From the NCBI GenBank assembly GCA_051746665.1, contig JBNJFG010000004.1, forward strand, positions 1-62,996: a stretch of 62,996 nucleotides of DNA. The letters are read 5' to 3'. The position numbers and the translations under genes were made by a program. The stretch is from Halanaerobium sp051746665 (GTDB taxonomy: Bacteria; Bacillota; Halanaerobiia; Halanaerobiales; Halanaerobiaceae). Numbering within the stretch: position 1 is the first letter of the stretch; each line of letters opens with the position of its first letter. Shown here piece after piece: positions 1-7,419 of this stretch. Below the pieces are notes generated by a model that made no database searches, had not been told where the DNA came from, and worked only from the letters and a program-made list of their open reading frames with translations.

Positions 1-793
1 AACCATGGTTTGTACTCATTGTGAATGGAACTCGGAAGTTATGAAGTGCTGTTAATTTTTCGCCTGGATCTCCATCATACTTGTCAACTTTAACAAGTGT
101 ATCTGTGGTAAATGCATCAAAACCACTTTCCCAAGTTGCTCCTGCGTCTAAACTTGTTCTCATATGCATTGGTAATACTGCACCAGTATTATCTTGTGCT
201 TCTAAAGCTTGAGCTTCTACAGAATATCTGTAGTTATCATTAGAAACAACTTCGACAGAGAAGATATCACAAGCACCAATATATACTCCAGAATCGGCAG
301 GATTAATTTGAGCGTTACCGCCATGACCTAATGATACCCAGTTTTCATCAAGGAAGCCACCAATTTCATTGTCAAATGCAATTATATAACCAGTAGCATT
401 TGTTGCTGCATCAGCATTTGGACCATAACTAATTGCAGAAGTTGTACCCTGATTACCCTGTAATTTTAACTCTAGGAAACAAGGAATATAAGCTCGGGTG
501 TCTATTCTAACTGATACATCTTGATTTCTTCCATTTGTATCATAAGTTGCATCTCTATTCAAGCCTTCTAAATGAGTATAGTCACCAGGGTTTTCAGAAT
601 CTACATCATTAAAGAAAACAGTACCATCATCATCTTTATGCAGATCATAGTTTTCATAATCTCCACCTTCAGCAAAATAAGCAGTGTCATCAAACTCTAA
701 CGGATTTGTAAACACACCAGTATACTGAGCCATTGCTGCACCTGCAAATACCATCATCAAAACCATAGTTAAAGCTAAAACCTTAATCCTCAT
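1..793 (-). CDS. Secreted surface protein, 3' end beyond window
   Basis: Open frame of 264 codons running off the left edge, so the C terminus is unseen. The ATG at 793 follows an AAGGAGG ribosome site at good spacing. The N terminus is a clear signal peptide: MRIK, then a hydrophobic run ending AGAAMA, with likely cleavage before QYTGVF. The mature part is rich in Asp, Asn, Gly and Thr, has only two Cys, and shows no transmembrane segment, which suits an extracytoplasmic beta-rich protein. I do not recognise the family. It lies just after another secreted-protein gene but is separated from it by a terminator, so it may be expressed at a different level. Confidence 0.85.
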   Translation of the reverse strand, partial: MRIKVLALTMVLMMVFAGAAMAQYTGVFTNPLEFDDTAYFAEGGDYENYDLHKDDDGTVFFNDVDSENPGDYTHLEGLNRDATYDTNGRNQDVSVRIDTRAYIPCFLELKLQGNQGTTSAISYGPNADAATNATGYIIAFDNEIGGFLDENWVSLGHGGNAQINPADSGVYIGACDIFSVEVVSNDNYRYSVEAQALEAQDNTGAVLPMHMRTSLDAGATWESGFDAFTTDTLVKVDKYDGDPGEKLTALHNFRVPFTMSTNHG

Positions 794-840
794 TTAAAAC
801 TCCTCCTTTTTATTATGTGAAATTTATTCCCACTAAAACA

Positions 841-871
841 TTTATATAAAAACATCAGGCAGAGCTGATGT
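841..871 (-). terminator. Rho-independent terminator between two secreted-protein genes
   Basis: A perfect 7-bp stem (ACATCAG/CTGATGT, 852-871) with a 6-nt loop is followed on the minus strand by TTTTATATAAA. It ends the transcript of the 894-1694 gene and leaves only about 50 nt for any promoter of the next gene, so partial read-through is also possible. Confidence 0.75.
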
Positions 872-893
872 CATTTGCCAGTTTTGAAAACAA

Positions 894-1694
894 TTATTCG
901 AGAATAAAATTAAATTGATAATTTTTTTCTCCAGCCTGAATCTTTTTGAAGTCATCAATTTTAAATTGATAAAATATTTCTACCTGCCCAGAATCTAGAA
1001 ATGTTGTGCTGCTTCCACTTGCGATAACAACATCTTTACTATTAAGACTTTTAAAATCTCTATCAAAATTAGCCGCTTTTCTGCTTTCAGAATCAGCAGC
1101 CACTTTAATTGAAATTCCATCTTGATAGTCATTGTTTAAAACCACTTTAAGTTTCCAATCTGTATTAGAAATTATTATCAATTTTTGCTGTCCAGAACTA
1201 TATAATTCATGAGTTCTATTATTTAAGTTATTAATAACAGCATTACTTTGATCAGCTTTAACCATTTTTTTCCATGGTTGAATTTCGAAAACTAGCTTAT
1301 ATTCATCAATTTCATTTCCATTATCGATATAAAGAATATTTTCATATAATCCTGGTTCATATTCATTTTTTAAATCAAATTGAAAATTTATTGCTCTATT
1401 GAAAAATAAATTATTTTTTTCTGCTTCAAAGCTTCTACTACTTATGGGAAATAAATTATTTCTACCCATTATTTTTAAGTTTGCAGAATTGATCTTTTTA
1501 GATGCAGAAGTAAAATAATTATTCTGAGCATAAACTTTTATTATTTCAGCTTCAATATTTTGGATAGGTACTGAAACATTTATACTTTGATCCTTATCTG
1601 GAGCATAACTGCCTAGATATATTCCTGTAGCTTCAACATTAATCTGAGACAGGAAAATTATAGATAAAATAATAATAAGAACTTTAAATTTCAT
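894..1694 (-). CDS. Secreted protein of unknown family, 266 aa
   Basis: The start is placed at ATG 1694, which follows AGGAGGTGGG; the longer frame to 1733 has no ribosome site and would bury the signal peptide. The N terminus MKFKVLIIILSIIFL with cleavage after NVEA is a signal peptide. The mature protein has alternating hydrophobic residues typical of beta-sandwich (Ig-like) folds, no Cys, and ends in the strand-like NYQFNFILE. Its proximity to another secreted protein gene at 1-793 suggests the two work together at the cell surface, for example as a fibre or coat component with a partner. That role is inference; no family was recognised. Confidence 0.75.
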   Translation of the reverse strand: MKFKVLIIILSIIFLSQINVEATGIYLGSYAPDKDQSINVSVPIQNIEAEIIKVYAQNNYFTSASKKINSANLKIMGRNNLFPISSRSFEAEKNNLFFNRAINFQFDLKNEYEPGLYENILYIDNGNEIDEYKLVFEIQPWKKMVKADQSNAVINNLNNRTHELYSSGQQKLIIISNTDWKLKVVLNNDYQDGISIKVAADSESRKAANFDRDFKSLNSKDVVIASGSSTTFLDSGQVEIFYQFKIDDFKKIQAGEKNYQFNFILE

Positions 1695-1819
1695 ATCTTT
1701 CCCACCTCCTCTTTGATAAGTTAATAATAACAATTTAATCTAAAAATATTCTTATTTTATTCTCGAAAAAAACTCGAATTGTTTGTTTTTATCATTTGTT
1801 AATAAAAATACTTATCCAA

Positions 1820-1846
1820 AAGAAAAAAACCACCAAAAGGTGGTTT
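1820..1846 (-). terminator. Rho-independent terminator after BTAD regulator gene
   Basis: Hairpin with stem AAACCACC/GGTGGTTT and loop AAAA, followed on the minus strand by a run of seven T. It sits just past the stop codon of the 1880-3010 gene. Confidence 0.85.
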
Positions 1847-1879
1847 GAAATTAATTAACTAATATATGGTTTTTTGAAA

Positions 1880-3010
1880 TTAACTGATCTCTTTTATGTC
1901 TATAGAAGGTTTTTTAGTCAATTCTAACTCTTCACAAAAAGCATTAAATCTACTCATAATTATTCCACTATTCATCATATTCATATCCTGCAGCAATAAA
2001 TATATTTTATAATTATTAACACAAATCACATCACAGGATCGAAGCATAAAACTTATCTTAACAGCTGCCTCAGGAAAAGAAATCGGTAGACCAACGTTAT
2101 TAAAATCAATTTTGATCAAAACAAATTTACCTTTTTGCCTTCTAACATGACGCAGCTCTACATCATATATTTTTTTAAAAACATCAACATTACAAATTAT
2201 CGCACCAGAATTTTCATTGCTTTCAAAAATCAAGTCTTCTTCAATTTTTTCAGATAATTCTCGGCTCAGTTTAATTTTATGATATTCATTTTTCAATTCT
2301 TGACCTGGCAATACATCAAGTTCTTCTTTTAAAATCTGTTCACATTTTTTATAACTATTAATAGCCTCTGCTATTCTTCCTAACTTAACAAGCGCTTTAA
2401 TATAAAGTAAATAAAAGTTTTCTCGATAAGGATCATATTCTATCCCACAATGAAGATAATTAACAGTATCCCTATATTTCTGGGCCTCATATAACTTATT
2501 GCTGAGTACTTCAATTAAATTTAAATAATTCTCTCTTAATTTTTCTCTTTGAATTTCAGTCCAACCTTCATAACGCAGAGCAGGAAAAAAATCTCCTCTG
2601 TATAACTGAAAAAGTTTTTCAAGCTCCTCTACTTCTAAATCTTTTTGATGAATCATCTGGTCGGTCTTTTTTTCAAAATAATCCCAGTCAGTCCAAATTT
2701 GATAAGCATTATTGATTGAATAACCACCACTTACTGATTCAATAATATCTTTTGGAATTCCGTCTTTTGCCAAAGATCTTCTTAAGAGATAAATAGTGTT
2801 ATATAATTTATTTTTCCCATCCTCTAAGTCTGAACCTTCCCAAAAAATATCAATTAATTCTTCTACACTTACAGTTCTTTTTTTCTCTAATAAAAGATAC
2901 ATAAAAATAAATAAAGCTCTTTTCGAAACCCAATCACTTCCACTAACTGTTTTATTATTATATCCAAAATAAAATGGCCCTAATCCATAAAAATTAATGA
3001 CTTCTTCCAC
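1880..3010 (-). CDS. BTAD-domain transcriptional regulator (SARP/AfsR-like)
   Basis: Predicted DNA-binding regulator of 376 aa. Residues ~5-100 look like an OmpR-type winged helix (GPFYFGYNN, then a helix-rich segment with LYNTIYLLRRSL). Residues ~105-255 match the bacterial transcriptional activator domain with TPR-like helices (YRGDFFPAL, REKLRENYLNLIEVLS, YRENFYLLYIKALVKLGR). Residues ~270-376 form a mixed alpha/beta domain (DVELRHVRRQKGKFVLIKIDF, RSCDVICV, YKIYLLL) that recalls a GGDEF-like fold without a GGDEF motif. Start chosen at GTG 3010, which follows GGGGGGTG; the frame is open to 3061 but without a ribosome site. Its targets are unknown; the ADH operon lies directly upstream. Confidence 0.75.
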   Translation of the reverse strand: MEEVINFYGLGPFYFGYNNKTVSGSDWVSKRALFIFMYLLLEKKRTVSVEELIDIFWEGSDLEDGKNKLYNTIYLLRRSLAKDGIPKDIIESVSGGYSINNAYQIWTDWDYFEKKTDQMIHQKDLEVEELEKLFQLYRGDFFPALRYEGWTEIQREKLRENYLNLIEVLSNKLYEAQKYRDTVNYLHCGIEYDPYRENFYLLYIKALVKLGRIAEAINSYKKCEQILKEELDVLPGQELKNEYHKIKLSRELSEKIEEDLIFESNENSGAIICNVDVFKKIYDVELRHVRRQKGKFVLIKIDFNNVGLPISFPEAAVKISFMLRSCDVICVNNYKIYLLLQDMNMMNSGIIMSRFNAFCEELELTKKPSIDIKEIS

Positions 3011-3053
3011 TACTGACACCCCCCAATTAATTAATCGAACAAAATCTATAAAA

Positions 3054-3083
3054 AGGGGCATTTGTCAAATCTGGCAAATGTCC
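3054..3083 (-). terminator. Probable terminator of the ADH operon
   Basis: Imperfect hairpin (CATTTG/CAAATG flanked by GG/CC, 10-nt loop) followed on the minus strand by CCCCTTTTTA. It lies between the ADH stop and the BTAD start, so the BTAD gene may have its own weak promoter or depend on read-through. Confidence 0.5.
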
Positions 3084-3089
3084 ATTAAT

Positions 3090-4280
3090 TTAAAAAGATG
3101 CTTCTAAAATACTTTTGATATCTATTCTATTAACCTGACCCGCTGAATTCAAGATAGCACTATTATGCATCGCTTTATCTACAATATCATCAAATTGCTC
3201 TCTTTTAACACCTATTTCTTCAAGAGTAACAGGAATCCCAGTTAAAGAACGAAGTTCAGTTAAAATGCTGACTACAGCATTAACAGCAATTAGCGCTCTA
3301 TCTTCTGGCTCAGTCTCTATAAATTTATTTCTTCCGTCTAAAGCTAATAGAATATCCTGGTATGAATTTCTACAATAATCAAACTTAAGATTATAAAACA
3401 TTCCATGTGGTAAAAGTACAGATAGTGCATCTCCATGTGAAACTCCAGCTATTTTTTCACAAGCATCACCAATTGCATGAATAATACCTGCATGAGAATT
3501 CGAAAATGCTATTCCTGCCATCACAGCAGCATTATTCATAGCAACTCTGTGCTCTTTATTGTTAACCTCATTAACTAATTCTCGTAAATTATTTCCTATT
3601 AATTTTAAAGCAGCAAAAGCATAAGCATCACTTAAAGGATTAGTCTGCAGCCCAGTATAAGCCTCAACTGCATGTACCAGGGCATCTACTCCTGTCGAAG
3701 CTGTAAGCCTTGGTGGTAGAGCAAATGTCATCTTTGGATCTATAACAGCAAGATCTGGTATCAATCTACTAGAAACAAACTCTAAATCATTTTTACTTTG
3801 TTGATCACTAATTACTGCAGTTAAAGCAGCTTCTGATCCTGTACCACTTGTGGTTGGGATCACAATAAAAGGCTGCATATCTGCATGAGCAGTTTCTACT
3901 CCAGTTAATTTCTTTAAATCTTCAATCTGCTCAGATACCATTAAATTAATCCCTTTAGCTGTATCAATAATAGCTTCTCCACCAAGTGCAATAATCCCAT
4001 CACAATTTAAATCTTCATATCTCTTAGCAGCTTTTTTTACAATCTCTACTGTTGCCTGATTTGGTATAGTTTTGATTATCTGACGTTGGTTTATTGAATT
4101 ATTTTCAATATGAGTTAATAAAGTATCTAATATTTTTAATTCATCTAAGCTCTGGTTTGTTAATATCAAAGGATTACTAACATGTAAGCGATCAAGTTCA
4201 TAATTTAAAGTAGATAATGCATGCTCTCCGGAAATGATTTTCACAGGACTAAAAAACTCAAAATAATCCGACTTATACAT
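3090..4280 (-). CDS. Iron-containing alcohol dehydrogenase
   Basis: Group III NAD(P)-dependent, metal-dependent alcohol/polyol dehydrogenase, 396 aa, cytoplasmic; it interconverts an alcohol and an aldehyde or ketone. Visible family marks: IPTTSGTGSE at 141-150, and the metal ligands Asp199 and His203 (VDALVH), His268 (GIIHAI) and His282 (SHGDAL). The glycine motif that contacts the cofactor pyrophosphate is altered: GGEA at 100-103 instead of GGGS, with Asp106 and Lys109 kept. It is the last gene of an apparent operon with UPF0340 and 166-aa genes, and overlaps the upstream stop by one base. The substrate cannot be told from sequence. Confidence 0.9.
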   Translation of the reverse strand: MYKSDYFEFFSPVKIISGEHALSTLNYELDRLHVSNPLILTNQSLDELKILDTLLTHIENNSINQRQIIKTIPNQATVEIVKKAAKRYEDLNCDGIIALGGEAIIDTAKGINLMVSEQIEDLKKLTGVETAHADMQPFIVIPTTSGTGSEAALTAVISDQQSKNDLEFVSSRLIPDLAVIDPKMTFALPPRLTASTGVDALVHAVEAYTGLQTNPLSDAYAFAALKLIGNNLRELVNEVNNKEHRVAMNNAAVMAGIAFSNSHAGIIHAIGDACEKIAGVSHGDALSVLLPHGMFYNLKFDYCRNSYQDILLALDGRNKFIETEPEDRALIAVNAVVSILTELRSLTGIPVTLEEIGVKREQFDDIVDKAMHNSAILNSAGQVNRIDIKSILEASF

Positions 4281-4780
4281 TAAATTTCACCCTTTTCTCT
4301 ATATAAAAATAAGGCCTTCAGTATTAGCTTTAACCTAGATATATTTCTTTTGAATTCATAATCTAAGGTTTTTTTAGAAAATTTATCTGACATAATATAT
4401 GCTTCGACAATCTCAAAAATATAAATCATAGAAACAGCATATTCTAAATTACCTTCTAATAGTATTTTGTGTTCAGAAAATGCCTGCCTTATACCCTCTT
4501 TTGCTCCTAAAACCTCATAGGCAAATTCTTCATCTTTAAAATACAATCTCAAATCAATATTTTTAGCTTCATAATGGTATCCATAATATTTAAATTCATC
4601 ATTTTCTTTTTTCAATATAATAGATGGTGCTTTTTTTTCAACCGCAACTGCAGCAGTAAAATTTTCAGGTAAATATGATAATTCTTTTTTTATAATAGGC
4701 TCTGTATCAGTTAAAACTGTAAAAGAGCGCCCTATAAGTGAAAGAATAAATTTATCAATACAATGGTGCAAATATTTCAA
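4280..4780 (-). CDS. Hypothetical protein, possible SCP2-like fold, 166 aa
   Basis: The best start is TTG 4780, since AGGGAGG lies eight bases upstream and just after the preceding stop; the longer frame to a GTG at 4828 would overlap the upstream gene by 29 nt and has no ribosome site. The middle (IDLRLYFKDEEFAYEVLGAKEGIRQAF, then EHKILLEGNLEYAV) resembles the sterol-carrier-protein-2-like pattern of a strand, a helix and a Gly-Asn turn, so a small-ligand-binding role is conceivable. That resemblance is weak. It is sandwiched between UPF0340 and an iron alcohol dehydrogenase with almost no spacing, which implies a shared function. Confidence 0.65.
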   Translation of the reverse strand: MKYLHHCIDKFILSLIGRSFTVLTDTEPIIKKELSYLPENFTAAVAVEKKAPSIILKKENDEFKYYGYHYEAKNIDLRLYFKDEEFAYEVLGAKEGIRQAFSEHKILLEGNLEYAVSMIYIFEIVEAYIMSDKFSKKTLDYEFKRNISRLKLILKALFLYREKGEI

Positions 4781-4799
4781 AATTGAAGCCTCCCTATTA

Positions 4800-5345
4800 T
4801 TAATCTCTATATTTTGCTCTAACCCCACCTACAAGTTTTAACCTGGTTCTAGCAGCAGTAAGATGCGCTTTACCTATTTCTTTAATTGATAATCTAACTG
4901 GTACCGCTACATTTTTAAGATGCATTCCAATTAAAGCATCACCAATATCAATTCCTAAATCAGCTTCCATATTTTCCACAGTTACAGGCTCTGAAAATTC
5001 ATTAAAAGCTGCTGTAGCAAATGCGCCTCCAGCTCTTCTATGTGGTATTACATTTACTTCACTAAAAGAATATTTTTGCTGACATTCTCTTTCTATAACT
5101 AAAGACCTATTTGTATGCTCACAACCCTGTACTGCAAGATAAAGTTCGTATTCTTTTAAAATTTCAATTATTTTATTAATTATTTTATCACCTAAATCTA
5201 AATCAGTGGCTGAGCCAATTTTTTTACCCTGAATTTCGCTTGAGCTTCCACCTAATAAAAAGATCGAACCAGCTTTCGGTTTTGCATTATCTATTAATTC
5301 TCTGATGGCTTTTTCAACATCAGTTAATATTTTCTCTGTCTTCAT
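4800..5345 (-). CDS. UPF0340 / TIGR01440 family protein (YwlG-like)
   Basis: 181-aa cytoplasmic protein of the widespread but uncharacterised TIGR01440 family. Recognisable segments are FLLGGSSSEIQGKKIGSATD, LAVQGCEHTNRSLVIE, VNVIPHRRAGGAFATAAF, and DIGDALIGMHLKNVAVPVR. The conserved Cys-Glu-His (QGCEH) and the Arg/Gly-rich turn look like a functional site, but no reaction is established. It is first in a three-gene operon with the 166-aa protein and the iron alcohol dehydrogenase. A good promoter and a perfect inverted repeat lie upstream. Confidence 0.85.
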   Translation of the reverse strand: MKTEKILTDVEKAIRELIDNAKPKAGSIFLLGGSSSEIQGKKIGSATDLDLGDKIINKIIEILKEYELYLAVQGCEHTNRSLVIERECQQKYSFSEVNVIPHRRAGGAFATAAFNEFSEPVTVENMEADLGIDIGDALIGMHLKNVAVPVRLSIKEIGKAHLTAARTRLKLVGGVRAKYRD

Positions 5346-5382
5346 TAATAAATCCCCTTTCTAAACTTAAGTATCTATTTCT

Positions 5383-5411
5383 ATTTTAACTCAAAATAAC
5401 ATATATCGCAA
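5383..5411 (-). promoter_or_regulatory. Promoter of the UPF0340-ADH operon
   Basis: On the minus strand: -35 TTGCGA (5406-5411), 17-bp spacer, -10 TAAAAT (5383-5388), about 35 bp before the start codon. The -35 is a partial match, which fits an activator-dependent promoter. Confidence 0.5.
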
Positions 5412-5433
5412 ATATGTGATTTTTTGAACAAAG

Positions 5434-5463
5434 ATATTCAATGCCCATATAATCATTGAATAT
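5434..5463. repeat. Perfect 10-bp inverted repeat upstream of ADH operon
   Basis: ATATTCAATG and its exact complement CATTGAATAT are separated by 10 bp, centred about 40 bp upstream of the -35 element. The ~20-bp centre-to-centre spacing is two helical turns, as expected for a dimeric activator site. It has no T-run and is not a terminator. Confidence 0.6.
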
Positions 5464-5477
5464 TATTAAATTTCATA

Positions 5478-5504
5478 AGAAAAAAGCCGGGAACTCTCCG
5501 GCTT
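5478..5504 (-). terminator. Rho-independent terminator after 336-aa gene
   Basis: Perfect 7-bp stem AAGCCGG/CCGGCTT with a 7-nt loop, then TTTTTTCTT on the minus strand, directly after the stop codon at 5510. Confidence 0.85.
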
Positions 5505-5509
5505 TAAAG

Positions 5510-6520
5510 TTATTTTTCAGACTCAGCTTTAATTTTTTCTTCTATTTCGAAATAACGATTTTTAGCAGCTTCAGATAATTCTTTCATTATTTTTTCTCTA
5601 TATTTAAAAGCTAATTCTTTGCGATCATGATATTTGTTATCATTTAAAATTTCAGACCAACTAATTTTATTACTTTTATTAAAAAGATCATAATCAACTA
5701 GTCTTTCACCTTCACTATTATATTCAAAGGCAAATAATATCTTTTTTATTTCAAGCGGGTCTAAAAAAGTAAAAAGTCTTACCTGATAAGCAGTAATTGA
5801 AAATAAAGCAAATGCATGGTCTTTAGTCCATGATTCACCAAGTATTATACCTGCTTCTAAGTCTGATAAAATAGTAATCAGGCGGTTATATTCTAATTCA
5901 TATAATTCATCTGAATCAAAAATATTTATTTTAAGTTCAGACCACTGCTGATTTTCCAAACCATGAGTAATATATCTTACAGCATCACGGCGTAACTCTT
6001 CAAAAACTAAGGTAGTATTCTTTTTTACCAAAATATTATCTCTTACTTTTTTTAAAGACTTCAACCTAGATTTAATTGGCTGATCTGTGAAAGAAATAAT
6101 TGTACTATCAGAACTACCTTTATCAATTCCTTCTAAAATTGACATTTCTTCAGCCTGATAACTTTCAATAATTTCATCTATTACTTTTTTGCCTGGTTCT
6201 GGTATCCTCATAACCAACTGTCCCGGGCCAGCAGTAACATTTTCAACTGCCTGACTAAGCTCCTGTTGATTTAAAATCATTGCCATCAAAGCAGTAGAAT
6301 TCATGGGAAGGTATAAAATCAAATCAGAATCTTCAACTTTAAAACTTTCTTTCTGGCTATCACTTAAAAAAACTATTACTGATTCTTCTGCTGCAAGTTT
6401 AATAGCATTTTCAAAATCTAATTTTTTAAGTTTAGTCTTTTGAGAAAGTTTTTGACAGAATAGTTCTGGCGATTTCACTTTAAAAAATAAATATCTGGGA
6501 CCACTGCGTACAAAATTCAT
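5510..6520 (-). CDS. Hypothetical protein, 336 aa
   Basis: The ATG at 6520 follows GGGAGGGG. No signal peptide or long membrane segment is visible. The N-terminal ~110 residues read as alpha/beta (LFFKVKSPELF, SVIVFLSD, DLILYLPMN), the centre is charged, and the last ~90 residues (VRLFTFLDPLEIKKILFAFEY, then a Lys/Glu-rich helix) look helical or coiled. There are no catalytic motifs I recognise. It is a single-gene unit with its own terminator. The function is unknown; I only support that it is a real coding gene, by length, ribosome site and amino-acid composition. Confidence 0.75.
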   Translation of the reverse strand: MNFVRSGPRYLFFKVKSPELFCQKLSQKTKLKKLDFENAIKLAAEESVIVFLSDSQKESFKVEDSDLILYLPMNSTALMAMILNQQELSQAVENVTAGPGQLVMRIPEPGKKVIDEIIESYQAEEMSILEGIDKGSSDSTIISFTDQPIKSRLKSLKKVRDNILVKKNTTLVFEELRRDAVRYITHGLENQQWSELKINIFDSDELYELEYNRLITILSDLEAGIILGESWTKDHAFALFSITAYQVRLFTFLDPLEIKKILFAFEYNSEGERLVDYDLFNKSNKISWSEILNDNKYHDRKELAFKYREKIMKELSEAAKNRYFEIEEKIKAESEK

Positions 6521-6569
6521 TAAACCCCTCCCAAAAATTCTAATATTTTCAAATTTCTTAAAATTTAAT

Positions 6570-6608
6570 TAAAATAAATTAGCCAGATTGTCGCAAACCT
6601 GGCTAATT
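6570..6608 (-). terminator. Rho-independent terminator after phosphoesterase gene
   Basis: Stem AATTAGCCAG/CTGGCTAATT (6577-6586 with 6599-6608), 12-nt loop, followed on the minus strand by TTATTTTAATT. It lies 15 nt beyond the stop of the 6624-7259 gene. Confidence 0.75.
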
Positions 6609-6623
6609 AAAATTACTCATTAT

Positions 6624-7259
6624 TTAAATCATATTAAAAGATTTATACTGTCTTCCCTGATCAACAATCCAGGGATATTTAACTTTATAATCCTCTTTCG
6701 ATGGAAGTAATATATAGTTTATATTTAAAATCCCATTTAAAAATTTATTATCACTATCAAAATCTTTTTGATGATTATGACCAAAAAGATTAATATCCGA
6801 ATTTAAAGGAAGTTTTTCTGGATAATGAGCTATTCCAATTTTAACCCCATCTAATTCAATAATACTTCCTTCCTTCATAATCTCACTTCTTTTAATATTA
6901 GCTTTAATAATATTAACATCATCGTGATTACCAGGAACATATATTATTCTAGCTTTAGTTAATTTTTCAAGATTTCTAATAAATTCAGCAGATTTCTTCT
7001 TGTAAAGTGGTATTAATTCCTTACCAGCATCTTCAAGTTTTAAATTATCTACCAAATCTCCAGTATGAATTATTACATCTGGCCGACTATAGCTCAACAT
7101 TTTATAAATATGAGAATAAATAGACTCTGGAGTATCGCTTATATGCATTATTTTTAATTCGTTAGAATTATGATATTCTTCAGGTAATTTATATCTATTT
7201 TTAAAATCATAAATTCCACTGCTGAAATTATTAATTACTTTTTTTAGGACTGAAGTCAT
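6624..7259 (-). CDS. Calcineurin-like metallophosphoesterase
   Basis: 211-aa cytoplasmic protein of the YfcE/MJ0936-like superfamily, expected to be a metal-dependent phosphodiesterase or phosphatase. Motifs in order: HISD at 39-42, HTGDLVD, PGNHDD, IAHYPE and FGHNHQ. The first motif is odd: Asp42 is followed by Thr-Pro rather than Thr-His, so one usual metal-binding His is missing, and metal occupancy or activity may differ. About 35 residues precede the fold. The start ATG 7259 follows GAGGAGTG. It is a single-gene transcription unit, with a promoter at 7318-7346 and a terminator downstream. Confidence 0.85.
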   Translation of the reverse strand: MTSVLKKVINNFSSGIYDFKNRYKLPEEYHNSNELKIMHISDTPESIYSHIYKMLSYSRPDVIIHTGDLVDNLKLEDAGKELIPLYKKKSAEFIRNLEKLTKARIIYVPGNHDDVNIIKANIKRSEIMKEGSIIELDGVKIGIAHYPEKLPLNSDINLFGHNHQKDFDSDNKFLNGILNINYILLPSKEDYKVKYPWIVDQGRQYKSFNMI

Positions 7260-7317
7260 TTTATCACTCCTCTACTTGTCTACTTTTGACTTCATATTAA
7301 GTATTTGATTACCTTTA

Positions 7318-7346
7318 ATTATAATACTTTCATTTCTAGAATTCAA
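7318..7346 (-). promoter_or_regulatory. Sigma-A type promoter for phosphoesterase gene
   Basis: Minus strand: -35 TTGAAT (7341-7346), 17-bp spacer, perfect -10 TATAAT (7318-7323), 59 bp before the start codon. Confidence 0.7.
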
Positions 7347-7419
7347 GTACTATTTTTTATCAAACTAACACGTACATTTAATTATATAATATTTTTTGCT
7401 AAAATAATTTCTTTTTTAT

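Noticed and set aside
4781..4828. Longer start (GTG) for the 166-aa protein
   Set aside because: It would overlap the upstream gene by 29 nt without a ribosome site, whereas TTG 4780 has AGGGAGG at good spacing.
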